Source: Yponomeuta sedellus (Eukaryota > Arthropoda > Insecta > Lepidoptera > Yponomeutidae). From it: 64,000 bases of DNA. Below are positions 39,119-51,983 of this stretch, in pieces. Under the pieces are notes generated by a model. The model saw only the letters and a list, made by a program, of their open reading frames with translations. It made no database searches and had not been told where the DNA came from. The position numbers and the translations under genes are program-made. The number at the start of each line of letters is the position of its first letter. Position 1 is the stretch's first letter. The stretch covers positions 6,646,785 to 6,710,784 of the forward strand of contig OW203730.1 of NCBI GenBank assembly GCA_934045075.1. The letters are read 5' to 3'.

Positions 39119-40439
39119 AAAGCTGCAATCCGGTATACTCACTGATCTATTCATCCATACGTTTTCTCCGAAACGGTAAGATTTGGACGAAAATGATGTA
39201 TGAGAAAGTTGTAGGAAATGTATGAATTACAGCCATCCTATGAAGCCGATTTTTGAATTTCGAACGCGTTCCACTACGCGAGGGTGCTAACTCTGTCGTT
39301 TACCGACCGATTTGGATGAAATTTTCACCCGGCCTTTTCTTCGACACGCCATTTTCGGTTCCGCCGACGGTCGTTCCAAATTCAAAATACCACCGGAGCT
39401 ATAGCCCTCCGAAAATCGGCCTTTTTTCGACCTCTACGCAAAAAAGTCGGCAGCCAACTGGGCGCATGCCAGGGACCAGCCGTAAACGGCATCGTGTCGT
39501 CAAAGGACCCAGGTATATGAGAAAAATCCGACATTCTGACATTTCAAGATGGCGGCTGAGATATTGGCTTTCAAAGGTGTCAAATTTACTATGGAGAATT
39601 TCTACAAAAAATTTGTACTGAAAATCATCTTTTTCGTAGAAAATCTTAATTTTTTTGTACCATCGATAGAGGCTAAGCGCCAAAATGAGTACTTGGCTGA
39701 GAATGGCGTCACCACGCCGAGGTGCTGTGGCATTCCAGTTGGCCATCGACCCATTAAAGTTTGAAAATCACCCACTTTAATAGAAAATTTTCACCCAAAA
39801 TAGTTATTTTCATACAAAAATGCATTTCTTTAGTACCACCGACGGAGGCCAAAGGCCGAAACTACTACTCGGCTGGGAGCGGCTACTTAGTGCCGAGGTG
39901 CTGTGGCATTCCAGTTGGCCATCGACCCATCAAAGTTTGAAAATCACGCACTATAATAGAAAAATTTCACCCGAAATAGTTATTTTCATACAAAAATGCA
40001 TTTCTTTAGTACCACCGACGGAGGCCAAAGGCCGAAACTACTACTCGGCTGGGAGCGGCTACTTAGTGCCGAGGTGCTGTGGCATTCCAGTTGGCCATCG
40101 ACTCATTAAAGTTTGAAAATCACGCACTATAATAGAAAAATTTCACCCGAAATAGTTATTTTCATACAAAAATGCATTTCTTTAGTACCACCGACGGAGG
40201 CCAAAGGTCAAAAAAATTGCTCATCTGTGAATGGCATCGTGTCACGTAGATATTCAGGTCCCTGAGGAAAATCAAACATTTTGAAGTTTCTAATTGCCGG
40301 CCGAGTTATTGACGATTGATCAAGGCCAACTTTGTATGAACATTTTGTACTGAAAATCGATTTCCTATAGAAGCCCTCCGCAAGTACTGCCTGCCGCAAA
40401 TACCTACCGGGTGAACGACCCGAGTCATTATATATATAT
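39119..40439 (+). repeat. Satellite unit U24 (R type, n=2)
   Basis: Length 1321 bp, subrepeats 39716-40067. Confidence 0.94.
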
Positions 40440-41760
40440 AAAGCTGCAATCCGGTATACTCACTGATCTATTCATCCATACGTTTTCTCCGAAACGGTAA
40501 GATTTGGACGAAAATGATGTATGAGAAAGTTGTAGGAAATGTATGAATTACAGCCATCCTATGAAGCCGATTTTTGAATTTCGAACGCGTTCCACTACGC
40601 GAGGGTGCTAACTCTGTCGTTTACCGACCGATTTGGATGAAATTTTCACCCGGCCTTTTCTTCGACACGCCATTTTCGGTTCCGCCGACGGTCGTTCCAA
40701 ATTCAAAATACCACCGGAGCTATAGCCCTCCGAAAATCGGCCTTTTTTCGACCTCTACGCAAAAAAGTCGGCAGCCAACTGGGCGCATGCCAGGGACCAG
40801 CCGTAAACGGCATCGTGTCGTCAAAGGACCCAGGTATATGAGAAAAATCCGACATTCTGACATTTCAAGATGGCGGCTGAGATATTGGCTTTCAAAGGTG
40901 TCAAATTTACTATGGAGAATTTCTACAAAAAATTTGTACTGAAAATCATCTTTTTCGTAGAAAATCTTAATTTTTTTGTACCATCGATAGAGGCTAAGCG
41001 CCAAAATGAGTACTTGGCTGAGAATGGCGTCACCACGCCGAGGTGCTGTGGCATTCCAGTTGGCCATCGACCCATTAAAGTTTGAAAATCACCCACTTTA
41101 ATAGAAAATTTTCACCCAAAATAGTTATTTTCATACAAAAATGCATTTCTTTAGTACCACCGACGGAGGCCAAAGGCCGAAACTACTACTCGGCTGGGAG
41201 CGGCTACTTAGTGCCGAGGTGCTGTGGCATTCCAGTTGGCCATCGACCCATCAAAGTTTGAAAATCACGCACTATAATAGAAAAATTTCACCCGAAATAG
41301 TTATTTTCATACAAAAATGCATTTCTTTAGTACCACCGACGGAGGCCAAAGGCCGAAACTACTACTCGGCTGGGAGCGGCTACTTAGTGCCGAGGTGCTG
41401 TGGCATTCCAGTTGGCCATCGACTCATTAAAGTTTGAAAATCACGCACTATAATAGAAAAATTTCACCCGAAATAGTTATTTTCATACAAAAATGCATTT
41501 CTTTAGTACCACCGACGGAGGCCAAAGGTCAAAAAAATTGCTCATCTGTGAATGGCATCGTGTCACGTAGATATTCAGGTCCCTGAGGAAAATCAAACAT
41601 TTTGAAGTTTCTAATTGCCGGCCGAGTTATTGACGATTGATCAAGGCCAACTTTGTATGAACATTTTGTACTGAAAATCGATTTCCTATAGAAGCCCTCC
41701 GCAAGTACTGCCTGCCGCAAATACCTACCGGGTGAACGACCCGAGTCATTATATATATAT
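40440..41760 (+). repeat. Satellite unit U25 (R type, n=2)
   Basis: Length 1321 bp, subrepeats 41037-41388. Last R unit of the window; the next head is P type. Confidence 0.94.
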
Positions 41761-43256
41761 AAAGCTACAATGCGATATACTCACTGATCTAACATCCATA
41801 CGTTTTCTCGGAAATGGCAAGAGTTGGACGAAAATGATGTATGAGAAAGTTGTAGGGAATGTACGATATACGGCCATCCTATGGAGCCGATTTTTGAATT
41901 TCGAACGCGTTCCACTACGCGAGGGTGCTAACTCTGTCGTTTACCGACCGATTTGGATGAAATTTTCACCCGGCCTTTTCTTCGACACGCCATTTTCGGT
42001 TCCGCCGACGGTCGTTCCAAATTCAAAATACCACCGGAGATATAGCCCTCCGAAAATCGGCCTTTTTTCGACCTCTACGCAAAAAAGTCGGCAGCCAACT
42101 GGGCGCATGCCAGGGACCAGCCGTAAACGGCATCGTGTCGTCAAAGGACCCAGGTATATGAGAAAAATCCGACATTCTGACATTTCAAGATGGCGGCTGA
42201 GATATTGGCTTTCAAAGGTGTCAAATTTACTATGGAGAATTTCTACAAAAAATTTGTACTGAAAATCATCTTTTTCGTAGAAAATCTTAATTTTTTTGTA
42301 CCATCGACAGAGGCTAAGCGCCAAAATGAGTACATGGCTGAGAATGGCGTCACCACGCCGAGGTGCTGTGGCATTCCAGTTGGCCATCGACTCATTAAAG
42401 TTTGAAAATCACGCACTATAATAGAAAAATTTCACCCGAAATAGTTATTTTCATACAAAAATGCGTTTCTTTAGTACCACCGACGGAGGCCAAAGGCCGA
42501 AACTACTACTCGGCTGGGAGCGGCTACTCAGTGCCGAGGTGCTGTAGCATTCCAGTTGGCCATCGACCCATTAAAGTTTGAAAATCACCCACTTTAATAG
42601 AAAAAATTCACCCGAAATAGTTATTTTCATACAAAAATGCATTTCTTTAGTACCACCGACGGAGGCCAAAGGCCGAAACTACTACTCGGCTGGGAGCGGC
42701 TACTCAGTGCCGAGGTGCTGTAGCATTCCAGTTGGCCATCGACCCATTAAAGTTTGAAAATCACCCACTTTAATAGAAAAAATTCACCCGAAATAGTTAT
42801 TTTCATACAAAAATGCATTTCTTTAGTACCACCGACGGAGGCCAAAGGCCGAAACTACTACTCGGCTGGGAGCGGCTACTTAGTGCCGAGGTGCTGTGGC
42901 ATTCCAGTTGGCCATCGACTCATCAAAGTTTGAAAATCACCCACTTTAATAGAAATTTTTCACCCAAAATAGGACTTTTCATACAAAAATGCATTTTTTT
43001 AGTACCACCGGTGGAGGCCAAAGGCCAAAAAAATTGCTCATCTGTGAATGGCATCGTGTCACGTAGATATTCAGGTCCCTGAGAAAAATCAAACATTTTG
43101 AAATTTCTAATTGCCGGCCGAGTTATTGACGATTGATCAAGGCCAACTTTGTATGAACATTTTGTACTGAAAATCGATTTCCTATAGAAGCCCTCCGCAA
43201 GTACTGCCTGCCGCAAATACCTACCGGGTGAACGACCCGAGTCATTATATATATAT
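41761..43256 (+). repeat. Satellite unit U26 (P type, n=3)
   Basis: Length 1496 bp, subrepeats 42357-42884. It follows an R distal domain, so its upstream AT tract is the 12-bp form rather than the 15-bp form seen before U5, U7, U9, U13 and U28. Confidence 0.93.
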
Positions 43257-45107
43257 AAAGCTACAATGCGATATACTCACTGATCTAACATCCATACGTT
43301 TTCTCGGAAATGGCAAGAGTTGGACGAAAATGATGTATGAGAAAGTTGTAGGGAATGTACGATATACAGCCATCCTATGGAGCCGATTTTTGAATTTCGA
43401 ACGCGTTCCACTACGCGAGGGTGCTAACTCTGTCGTTTACCGACCGATTTGGATGAAATTTTCACCCGGCCTTTTCTTCGACACGCCATTTTCGGTTCCG
43501 CCGACGGTCGTTCCAAATTCAAAATACCACCGGAGCTATAGCCCTCCGAAAATCGGCCTTTTTTCGACCTCTACGCAAAAAAGTCGGCAGCCAACTGGGC
43601 GCATGCCAGGGACCAGCCGTAAACGGCATCGTGTCGTCAAAGGACCCAGGTATATGAGAAAAATCCGACATTCTGACATTTCAAGATGGCGGCTGAGATA
43701 TTGGCTTTCAAAGGTGTCAAATTTACTATGGAGAATTTCTACAAAAAATTTGTACTGAAAATCATCTTTTTCGTAGAAAATCTTAATTTTTTTGTACCAT
43801 CGATAGAGGCTAAGCGCCAAAATGAGTACTTGGCTGAGAATGGCGTCACCACGCCGAGGTGCTGTGGCATTCCAGTTGGCCATCGACCCATTAAAGTTTG
43901 AAAATCACCCACTTTAATAGAAAAATTTCACCCGAAATAGTTATTTTCATACAAAAATGCATTTCTTTAGTACCACCGTTGGAGGCCAAAGGCCAAAACT
44001 ACTACTCGGCTGGGAGCGGCTACTTAGTGCCGAGGTGCTGTGGCATTCCAGTTGGCCATCGACCCATTAAAGTTTGAAAATCACCCACTTTAATAGAAAA
44101 ATTTCACCCGAAATAGTTATTTTCATACAAAAATGCATTTCTTTAGTACCACCGTTGGAGGCCAAAGGCCAAAACTACTACTCGGCTGGGAGCGGCTACT
44201 TAGTGCCGAGGTGCTGTGGCATTCCAGTTGGCCATCGACTCATTAAAGTTTGAAAATCACGCACTATAATAGAAAAATTTCACCCGAAATAGTTATTTTC
44301 ATACAAAAATGCATTTCTTTAGTACCACCGACGGAGGCCAAAGGCCGAAACTACTACTCGGCTGGGAGCGGCTACTTAGTGCCGAGGTGCTGTGGCATTC
44401 CAGTTGGCCATCGACCCATTAAAGTTTGAAAATCACCCACTTTAATAGAAAAATTTCACCCGAAATAGTTATTTTCATACAAAAATGCATTTCTTTAGTA
44501 CCACCGTTGGAGGCCAAAGGCCAAAACTACTACTCGGCTGGGAGCGGCTACTTAGTGCCGAGGTGCTGTGGCATTCCAGTTGGCCATCGACCCATTAAAG
44601 TTTGAAAATCACCCACTTTAATAGAAAAATTTCACCCGAAATAGTTATTTTCATACAAAAATGCATTTCTTTAGTACCACCGTTGGAGGCCAAAGGCCAA
44701 AACTACTACTCGGCTGGGAGCGGCTACTTAGTGCCGAGATGCTGTGGCATTCCAGTTGGCCATCGACTCATTAAAGTTTGAAAATCACGCACTATAATAG
44801 AAAAATTTCACCCGAAATAGTTATTTTCATACAAAAATGCATTTCTTTAGTACCACCGACGGAGGCCAAAGGTCAAAAAAATTGCTCATCTGTGAATGGC
44901 ATCGTGTCACGTAGATATTCAGGTCCCTGAGAAAAATCAAACATTTTGAAGTTTCTAATTGCCGGCCGAGTTATTGACGATTGATCAAGGCCAACTTTGT
45001 ATGAACATTTTGTACTGAAAATCGATTTCCTATAGAAGCCCTCCGCAAGTACTGCCTGCCGCAAATACCTACCGGGTGAACGACCCGAGTCATTATTATA
45101 TATATAT
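43257..45107 (+). repeat. Satellite unit U27 (Q type, n=5)
   Basis: Length 1851 bp, subrepeats 43853-44732, with the GAGATGCTG marker at the partial copy as in U8 and U12. Confidence 0.93.
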
Positions 45108-46603
45108 AAAGCTACAATGCGATATACTCACTGATCTAACATCCATACGTTTTCTCGGAAATGGCAAGAGTTGGACGAAAATGATGTATGAGAAAGTTGT
45201 AGGGAATGTACGATATACGGCCATCCTATGGAGCCGATTTTTGAATTTCGAACGCGTTCCACTACGCGAGGGTGCTAACTCTGTCGTTTACCGACCGATT
45301 TGGATGAAATTTTCACCCGGCCTTTTCTTCGACACGCCATTTTCGGTTCCGCCGACGGTCGTTCCAAATTCAAAATACCACCGGAGATATAGCCCTCCGA
45401 AAATCGGCCTTTTTTCGACCTCTACGCAAAAAAGTCGGCAGCCAACTGGGCGCATGCCAGGGACCAGCCGTAAACGGCATCGTGTCGTCAAAGGACCCAG
45501 GTATATGAGAAAAATCCGACATTCTGACATTTCAAGATGGCGGCTGAGATATTGGCTTTCAAAGGTGTCAAATTTACTATGGAGAATTTCTACAAAAAAT
45601 TTGTACTGAAAATCATCTTTTTCGTAGAAAATCTTAATTTTTTTGTACCATCGACAGAGGCTAAGCGCCAAAATGAGTACATGGCTGAGAATGGCGTCAC
45701 CACGCCGAGGTGCTGTGGCATTCCAGTTGGCCATCGACTCATTAAAGTTTGAAAATCACGCACTATAATAGAAAAATTTCACCCGAAATAGTTATTTTCA
45801 TACAAAAATGCGTTTCTTTAGTACCACCGACGGAGGCCAAAGGCCGAAACTACTACTCGGCTGGGAGCGGCTACTCAGTGCCGAGGTGCTGTAGCATTCC
45901 AGTTGGCCATCGACCCATTAAAGTTTGAAAATCACCCACTTTAATAGAAAAAATTCACCCGAAATAGTTATTTTCATACAAAAATGCATTTCTTTAGTAC
46001 CACCGACGGAGGCCAAAGGCCGAAACTACTACTCGGCTGGGAGCGGCTACTCAGTGCCGAGGTGCTGTAGCATTCCAGTTGGCCATCGACCCATTAAAGT
46101 TTGAAAATCACCCACTTTAATAGAAAAAATTCACCCGAAATAGTTATTTTCATACAAAAATGCATTTCTTTAGTACCACCGACGGAGGCCAAAGGCCGAA
46201 ACTACTACTCGGCTGGGAGCGGCTACTTAGTGCCGAGGTGCTGTGGCATTCCAGTTGGCCATCGACTCATCAAAGTTTGAAAATCACCCACTTTAATAGA
46301 AATTTTTCACCCAAAATAGGACTTTTCATACAAAAATGCATTTTTTTAGTACCACCGGTGGAGGCCAAAGGCCAAAAAAATTGCTCATCTGTGAATGGCA
46401 TCGTGTCACGTAGATATTCAGGTCCCTGAGAAAAATCAAACATTTTGAAATTTCTAATTGCCGGCCGAGTTATTGACGATTGATCAAGGCCAACTTTGTA
46501 TGAACATTTTGTACTGAAAATCGATTTCCTATAGAAGCCCTCCGCAAGTACTGCCTGCCGCAAATACCTACCGGGTGAACGACCCGAGTCATTATATATA
46601 TAT
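45108..46603 (+). repeat. Satellite unit U28 (P type, n=3)
   Basis: Length 1496 bp, subrepeats 45704-46231. It borders the S block: every unit to its right is S type. Confidence 0.93.
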
Positions 46604-48457
46604 AAAGCTACAATGCGATATACTCACTGATCTAACATAATACGTTTTCTCGGAAATGGCACGAGTTGGACGAAAATGATGTATGACAAAGTTGTAGGGA
46701 ATGTACGATATACGGCCATCCTATGGAGCCGATTTTTGAATTTCGAACGCGTTCCACTACGCGAGGGTGCTAACTCTGTCGTTTACCGACCGATTTGGAT
46801 GAAATTTTCACCCGGCCTTTTCTTCGACACGCCATTTTCGGTTCCGCCGACGGTCGTTCCAAATTCAAAATACCACCGGAGCTATAGCCCTCCGAAAATC
46901 GGCCTTTTTTCGACCTCTACGCAAAAAAGTCGGCAGCCAACTGGGCGCATGCCAGGGACCAGCCGTAAACGGCATCGTGTCGTCAAAGGACCCAGGTATA
47001 TGAGAAAAATCCGACATTCTGACATTTCAAGATGGCGGCCGAGATATTGGCTTTCAAAGGTGTCAAATTTACTATGGAGAATTTCTACAAAAAATTTGTA
47101 CTGAAAATCATCTTTTTCGTAGAAAATCGTAATTTTTTTGTACCATCGATGGAGGCTAAGCGCCGAAATGAGTACTTGGCTGGGAATGGCGTCACCACGC
47201 CGAGGTACTGTAGCATTCCAGTTGGCCATCGACTCATCAAAGTTTGAAAATCACCCACTTTAATAGAAAATTTTCACCCGAAATAGGATTTTTCATACAA
47301 AAATGCATTTCTTTAGTACCACCGATGGAGGCCAAAGGCCGAAACTACTACTCGGCTGGGAGCGGCTACTTAGTGCCGAGGTGCTGTGGCATTCCAGTTG
47401 GCCATCGACTCATCAAAGTTTGAAAATCACGCACTTTAATAGAAAAATTTCACCCGAAATAGGACTTTTCATACAAAAATGCATTTCTTTAGTACCACCG
47501 ACGGAGGCCAAAGGCCAAAACTACTACTCGGCTGGGAGCGGCTACTTAGTGCCGAGGTGCTGTGGCATTCCAGTTGGCCATCGACTCATCAAAGTTTGAA
47601 AATCACGCACTTTAATAGAAAAATTTCACCCGAAATAGGACTTTTCATACAAAAATGCATTTCTTTAGTACCACCGACGGAGGCCAAAGGCCAAAACTAC
47701 TACTCGGCTGGGAGCGGCTACTTAGTGTATTTTTATAATAACGTATTTTTTACACATATTTTTTTAAATATTATATAATGTATTTCTTTTTTTGAACATA
47801 GACATTAAATAATATTATTATAATAATAATATTAAGATGTATGACATGTAACTCTTAATAGGTTATCAATAAATTATCTGTATCTGTATCTGTATCTGTA
47901 TCTGTAGTGCCGAGGTGCTGTGGCATTCCAGTTGGCCATCGACTCATTAAAGTTTGAAAATCACGCACTTTAATAGAAAATTTTCACCCAAAATAGGACT
48001 TTTCATACAAAAATGCATTTCTTTAGTACCACCGACGGAGGCCAAAGGCCGAAACTACTACTCGGCTGGGAGCGGCTACTTAGTGCCGAGGTGCTGTGGC
48101 ATTCCAGTTGGCCATCGACTCATTAAAGTTTGAAAATCACGCACTTTAATAGAAAATTTTCACCCAAAATAGGACTTTTCATACAAAAATGCATTTCTTT
48201 AGTACCACCGACGGAGGCCAAAGGTCAAAAAAATTGCTCATCTGTGAATGGCATCGTGTCACATAGATATTCAGGTCCCTGAGAAAAATCAAACATTTTG
48301 AAATTTCCAATTGCCGGCCGAGCTATTGACGATTGATGAAGGCCAACTTTGTATGAACATTTTGTACTGAAAATCGATTTCCTTATAGAAGCCCTCCGCA
48401 AGTACTGCCTGCCGCAAATACCTACCGGGTGAACGACCCGAGTCATTATATATATAT
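46604..48457 (+). repeat. Satellite unit U29 (S type, n=4, with insertion)
   Basis: Length 1854 bp, which is the 1672-bp S unit plus 182 bp. Subrepeats start at 47199, and the insertion lies exactly at the junction of the third and fourth copies. Confidence 0.95.
47728..47904 (+). mobile_element. Non-LTR-retrotransposon-like 3' fragment inserted in U29
   Basis: A 177-bp AT-rich segment with no satellite similarity is flanked by TAGTG on both sides (47723-47727 and 47905-47909), consistent with a 5-bp target-site duplication. It has an AATAAA signal at 47868-47873 followed by five TATCTG hexamers (47875-47904). A short 5'-truncated body, a poly(A) signal and a microsatellite tail are typical of a non-LTR retrotransposon or SINE end. 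There is no coding sequence, so the family cannot be named. Because the tail and TAGTG both contain TA, the duplication could be counted as 3-5 bp. Confidence 0.65.
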
Positions 48458-50311
48458 AAAGCTACAATGCGATATACTCACTGATCTAACATAATACGTT
48501 TTCTCGGAAATGGCACGAGTTGGACGAAAATGATGTATGACAAAGTTGTAGGGAATGTACGATATACGGCCATCCTATGGAGCCGATTTTTGAATTTCGA
48601 ACGCGTTCCACTACGCGAGGGTGCTAACTCTGTCGTTTACCGACCGATTTGGATGAAATTTTCACCCGGCCTTTTCTTCGACACGCCATTTTCGGTTCCG
48701 CCGACGGTCGTTCCAAATTCAAAATACCACCGGAGCTATAGCCCTCCGAAAATCGGCCTTTTTTCGACCTCTACGCAAAAAAGTCGGCAGCCAACTGGGC
48801 GCATGCCAGGGACCAGCCGTAAACGGCATCGTGTCGTCAAAGGACCCAGGTATATGAGAAAAATCCGACATTCTGACATTTCAAGATGGCGGCCGAGATA
48901 TTGGCTTTCAAAGGTGTCAAATTTACTATGGAGAATTTCTACAAAAAATTTGTACTGAAAATCATCTTTTTCGTAGAAAATCGTAATTTTTTTGTACCAT
49001 CGATGGAGGCTAAGCGCCGAAATGAGTACTTGGCTGGGAATGGCGTCACCACGCCGAGGTACTGTAGCATTCCAGTTGGCCATCGACTCATCAAAGTTTG
49101 AAAATCACCCACTTTAATAGAAAATTTTCACCCGAAATAGGATTTTTCATACAAAAATGCATTTCTTTAGTACCACCGATGGAGGCCAAAGGCCGAAACT
49201 ACTACTCGGCTGGGAGCGGCTACTTAGTGCCGAGGTGCTGTGGCATTCCAGTTGGCCATCGACTCATCAAAGTTTGAAAATCACGCACTTTAATAGAAAA
49301 ATTTCACCCGAAATAGGACTTTTCATACAAAAATGCATTTCTTTAGTACCACCGACGGAGGCCAAAGGCCAAAACTACTACTCGGCTGGGAGCGGCTACT
49401 TAGTGCCGAGGTGCTGTGGCATTCCAGTTGGCCATCGACTCATCAAAGTTTGAAAATCACGCACTTTAATAGAAAAATTTCACCCGAAATAGGACTTTTC
49501 ATACAAAAATGCATTTCTTTAGTACCACCGACGGAGGCCAAAGGCCAAAACTACTACTCGGCTGGGAGCGGCTACTTAGTGTATTTTTATAATAACGTAT
49601 TTTTTACACATATTTTTTTAAATATTATATAATGTATTTCTTTTTTTGAACATAGACATTAAATAATATTATTATAATAATAATATTAAGATGTATGACA
49701 TGTAACTCTTAATAGGTTATCAATAAATTATCTGTATCTGTATCTGTATCTGTATCTGTAGTGCCGAGGTGCTGTGGCATTCCAGTTGGCCATCGACTCA
49801 TTAAAGTTTGAAAATCACGCACTTTAATAGAAAATTTTCACCCAAAATAGGACTTTTCATACAAAAATGCATTTCTTTAGTACCACCGACGGAGGCCAAA
49901 GGCCGAAACTACTACTCGGCTGGGAGCGGCTACTTAGTGCCGAGGTGCTGTGGCATTCCAGTTGGCCATCGACTCATTAAAGTTTGAAAATCACGCACTT
50001 TAATAGAAAATTTTCACCCAAAATAGGACTTTTCATACAAAAATGCATTTCTTTAGTACCACCGACGGAGGCCAAAGGTCAAAAAAATTGCTCATCTGTG
50101 AATGGCATCGTGTCACATAGATATTCAGGTCCCTGAGAAAAATCAAACATTTTGAAATTTCCAATTGCCGGCCGAGCTATTGACGATTGATGAAGGCCAA
50201 CTTTGTATGAACATTTTGTACTGAAAATCGATTTCCTTATAGAAGCCCTCCGCAAGTACTGCCTGCCGCAAATACCTACCGGGTGAACGACCCGAGTCAT
50301 TATATATATAT
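48458..50311 (+). repeat. Satellite unit U30 (S type, n=4, with insertion)
   Basis: Length 1854 bp, subrepeats from 49053. It is a full copy of U29, insertion included, shifted by exactly 1854 bp. Confidence 0.95.
49582..49758 (+). mobile_element. Second copy of the retrotransposon-like fragment, in U30
   Basis: Same sequence, same subrepeat junction and same TAGTG flanks (49577-49581 and 49759-49763) as the copy at 47728. Identical placement means the insertion was duplicated with its unit, not inserted twice. Confidence 0.65.
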
Positions 50312-51983
50312 AAAGCTACAATGCGATATACTCACTGATCTAACATAATACGTTTTCTCGGAAATGGCACGAGTTGGACGAAAATGATGTATGACAAAGT
50401 TGTAGGGAATGTACGATATACGGCCATCCTATGGAGCCGATTTTTGAATTTCGAACGCGTTCCACTACGCGAGGGTGCTAACTCTGTCGTTTACCGACCG
50501 ATTTGGATGAAATTTTCACCCGGCCTTTTCTTCGACACGCCATTTTCGGTTCCGCCGACGGTCGTTCCAAATTCAAAATACCACCGGAGCTATAGCCCTC
50601 CGAAAATCGGCCTTTTTTCGACCTCTACGCAAAAAAGTCGGCAGCCAACTGGGCGCATGCCAGGGACCAGCCGTAAACGGCATCGTGTCGTCAAAGGACC
50701 CAGGTATATGAGAAAAATCCGACATTCTGACATTTCAAGATGGCGGCCGAGATATTGGCTTTCAAAGGTGTCAAATTTACTATGGAGAATTTCTACAAAA
50801 AATTTGTACTGAAAATCATCTTTTTCGTAGAAAATCGTAATTTTTTTGTACCATCGATGGAGGCTAAGCGCCGAAATGAGTACTTGGCTGGGAATGGCGT
50901 CACCACGCCGAGGTACTGTAGCATTCCAGTTGGCCATCGACTCATCAAAGTTTGAAAATCACCCACTTTAATAGAAAATTTTCACCCGAAATAGGATTTT
51001 TCATACAAAAATGCATTTCTTTAGTACCACCGATGGAGGCCAAAGGCCGAAACTACTACTCGGCTGGGAGCGGCTACTTAGTGCCGAGGTGCTGTGGCAT
51101 TCCAGTTGGCCATCGACTCATCAAAGTTTGAAAATCACGCACTTTAATAGAAAAATTTCACCCGAAATAGGACTTTTCATACAAAAATGCATTTCTTTAG
51201 TACCACCGACGGAGGCCAAAGGCCAAAACTACTACTCGGCTGGGAGCGGCTACTTAGTGCCGAGGTGCTGTGGCATTCCAGTTGGCCATCGACTCATCAA
51301 AGTTTGAAAATCACGCACTTTAATAGAAAAATTTCACCCGAAATAGGACTTTTCATACAAAAATGCATTTCTTTAGTACCACCGACGGAGGCCAAAGGCC
51401 AAAACTACTACTCGGCTGGGAGCGGCTACTTAGTGCCGAGGTGCTGTGGCATTCCAGTTGGCCATCGACTCATTAAAGTTTGAAAATCACGCACTTTAAT
51501 AGAAAATTTTCACCCAAAATAGGACTTTTCATACAAAAATGCATTTCTTTAGTACCACCGACGGAGGCCAAAGGCCGAAACTACTACTCGGCTGGGAGCG
51601 GCTACTTAGTGCCGAGGTGCTGTGGCATTCCAGTTGGCCATCGACTCATTAAAGTTTGAAAATCACGCACTTTAATAGAAAATTTTCACCCAAAATAGGA
51701 CTTTTCATACAAAAATGCATTTCTTTAGTACCACCGACGGAGGCCAAAGGTCAAAAAAATTGCTCATCTGTGAATGGCATCGTGTCACATAGATATTCAG
51801 GTCCCTGAGAAAAATCAAACATTTTGAAATTTCCAATTGCCGGCCGAGCTATTGACGATTGATGAAGGCCAACTTTGTATGAACATTTTGTACTGAAAAT
51901 CGATTTCCTTATAGAAGCCCTCCGCAAGTACTGCCTGCCGCAAATACCTACCGGGTGAACGACCCGAGTCATTATATATATAT
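50312..51983 (+). repeat. Satellite unit U31 (S type, n=4)
   Basis: Length 1672 bp, subrepeats 50907-51610. It equals U30 without the insertion and with a single TAGTG at the empty site. S markers are CTAACATAATACG, GGCACGAG, GATGGCGGCCGAG and CCTTATAGAAG. Confidence 0.95.
50736..50747 (+). promoter_or_regulatory. YY1/PHO-like motif CAAGATGGCGGC (reference example; one per main unit)
   Basis: CAAGATGGCGGC contains ATGGC in the context bound by the zinc-finger factor YY1 and its insect homologue Pleiohomeotic. The 12-mer occurs at the same core position in all 38 complete main units (for example 2108, 18412, 32854, 62440). The GC-rich variants carry five more intact ATGGCGGC sites (729, 3800, 3952, 34203, 34355). 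The motif match is direct; occupancy is inference. Confidence 0.35.

Noticed and set aside
47728..47904. LTR or terminal-inverted-repeat transposon for the 177-bp insertion
   Set aside because: No terminal inverted or direct repeats are visible; the AATAAA signal and hexamer tail fit a non-LTR or SINE-type end better.
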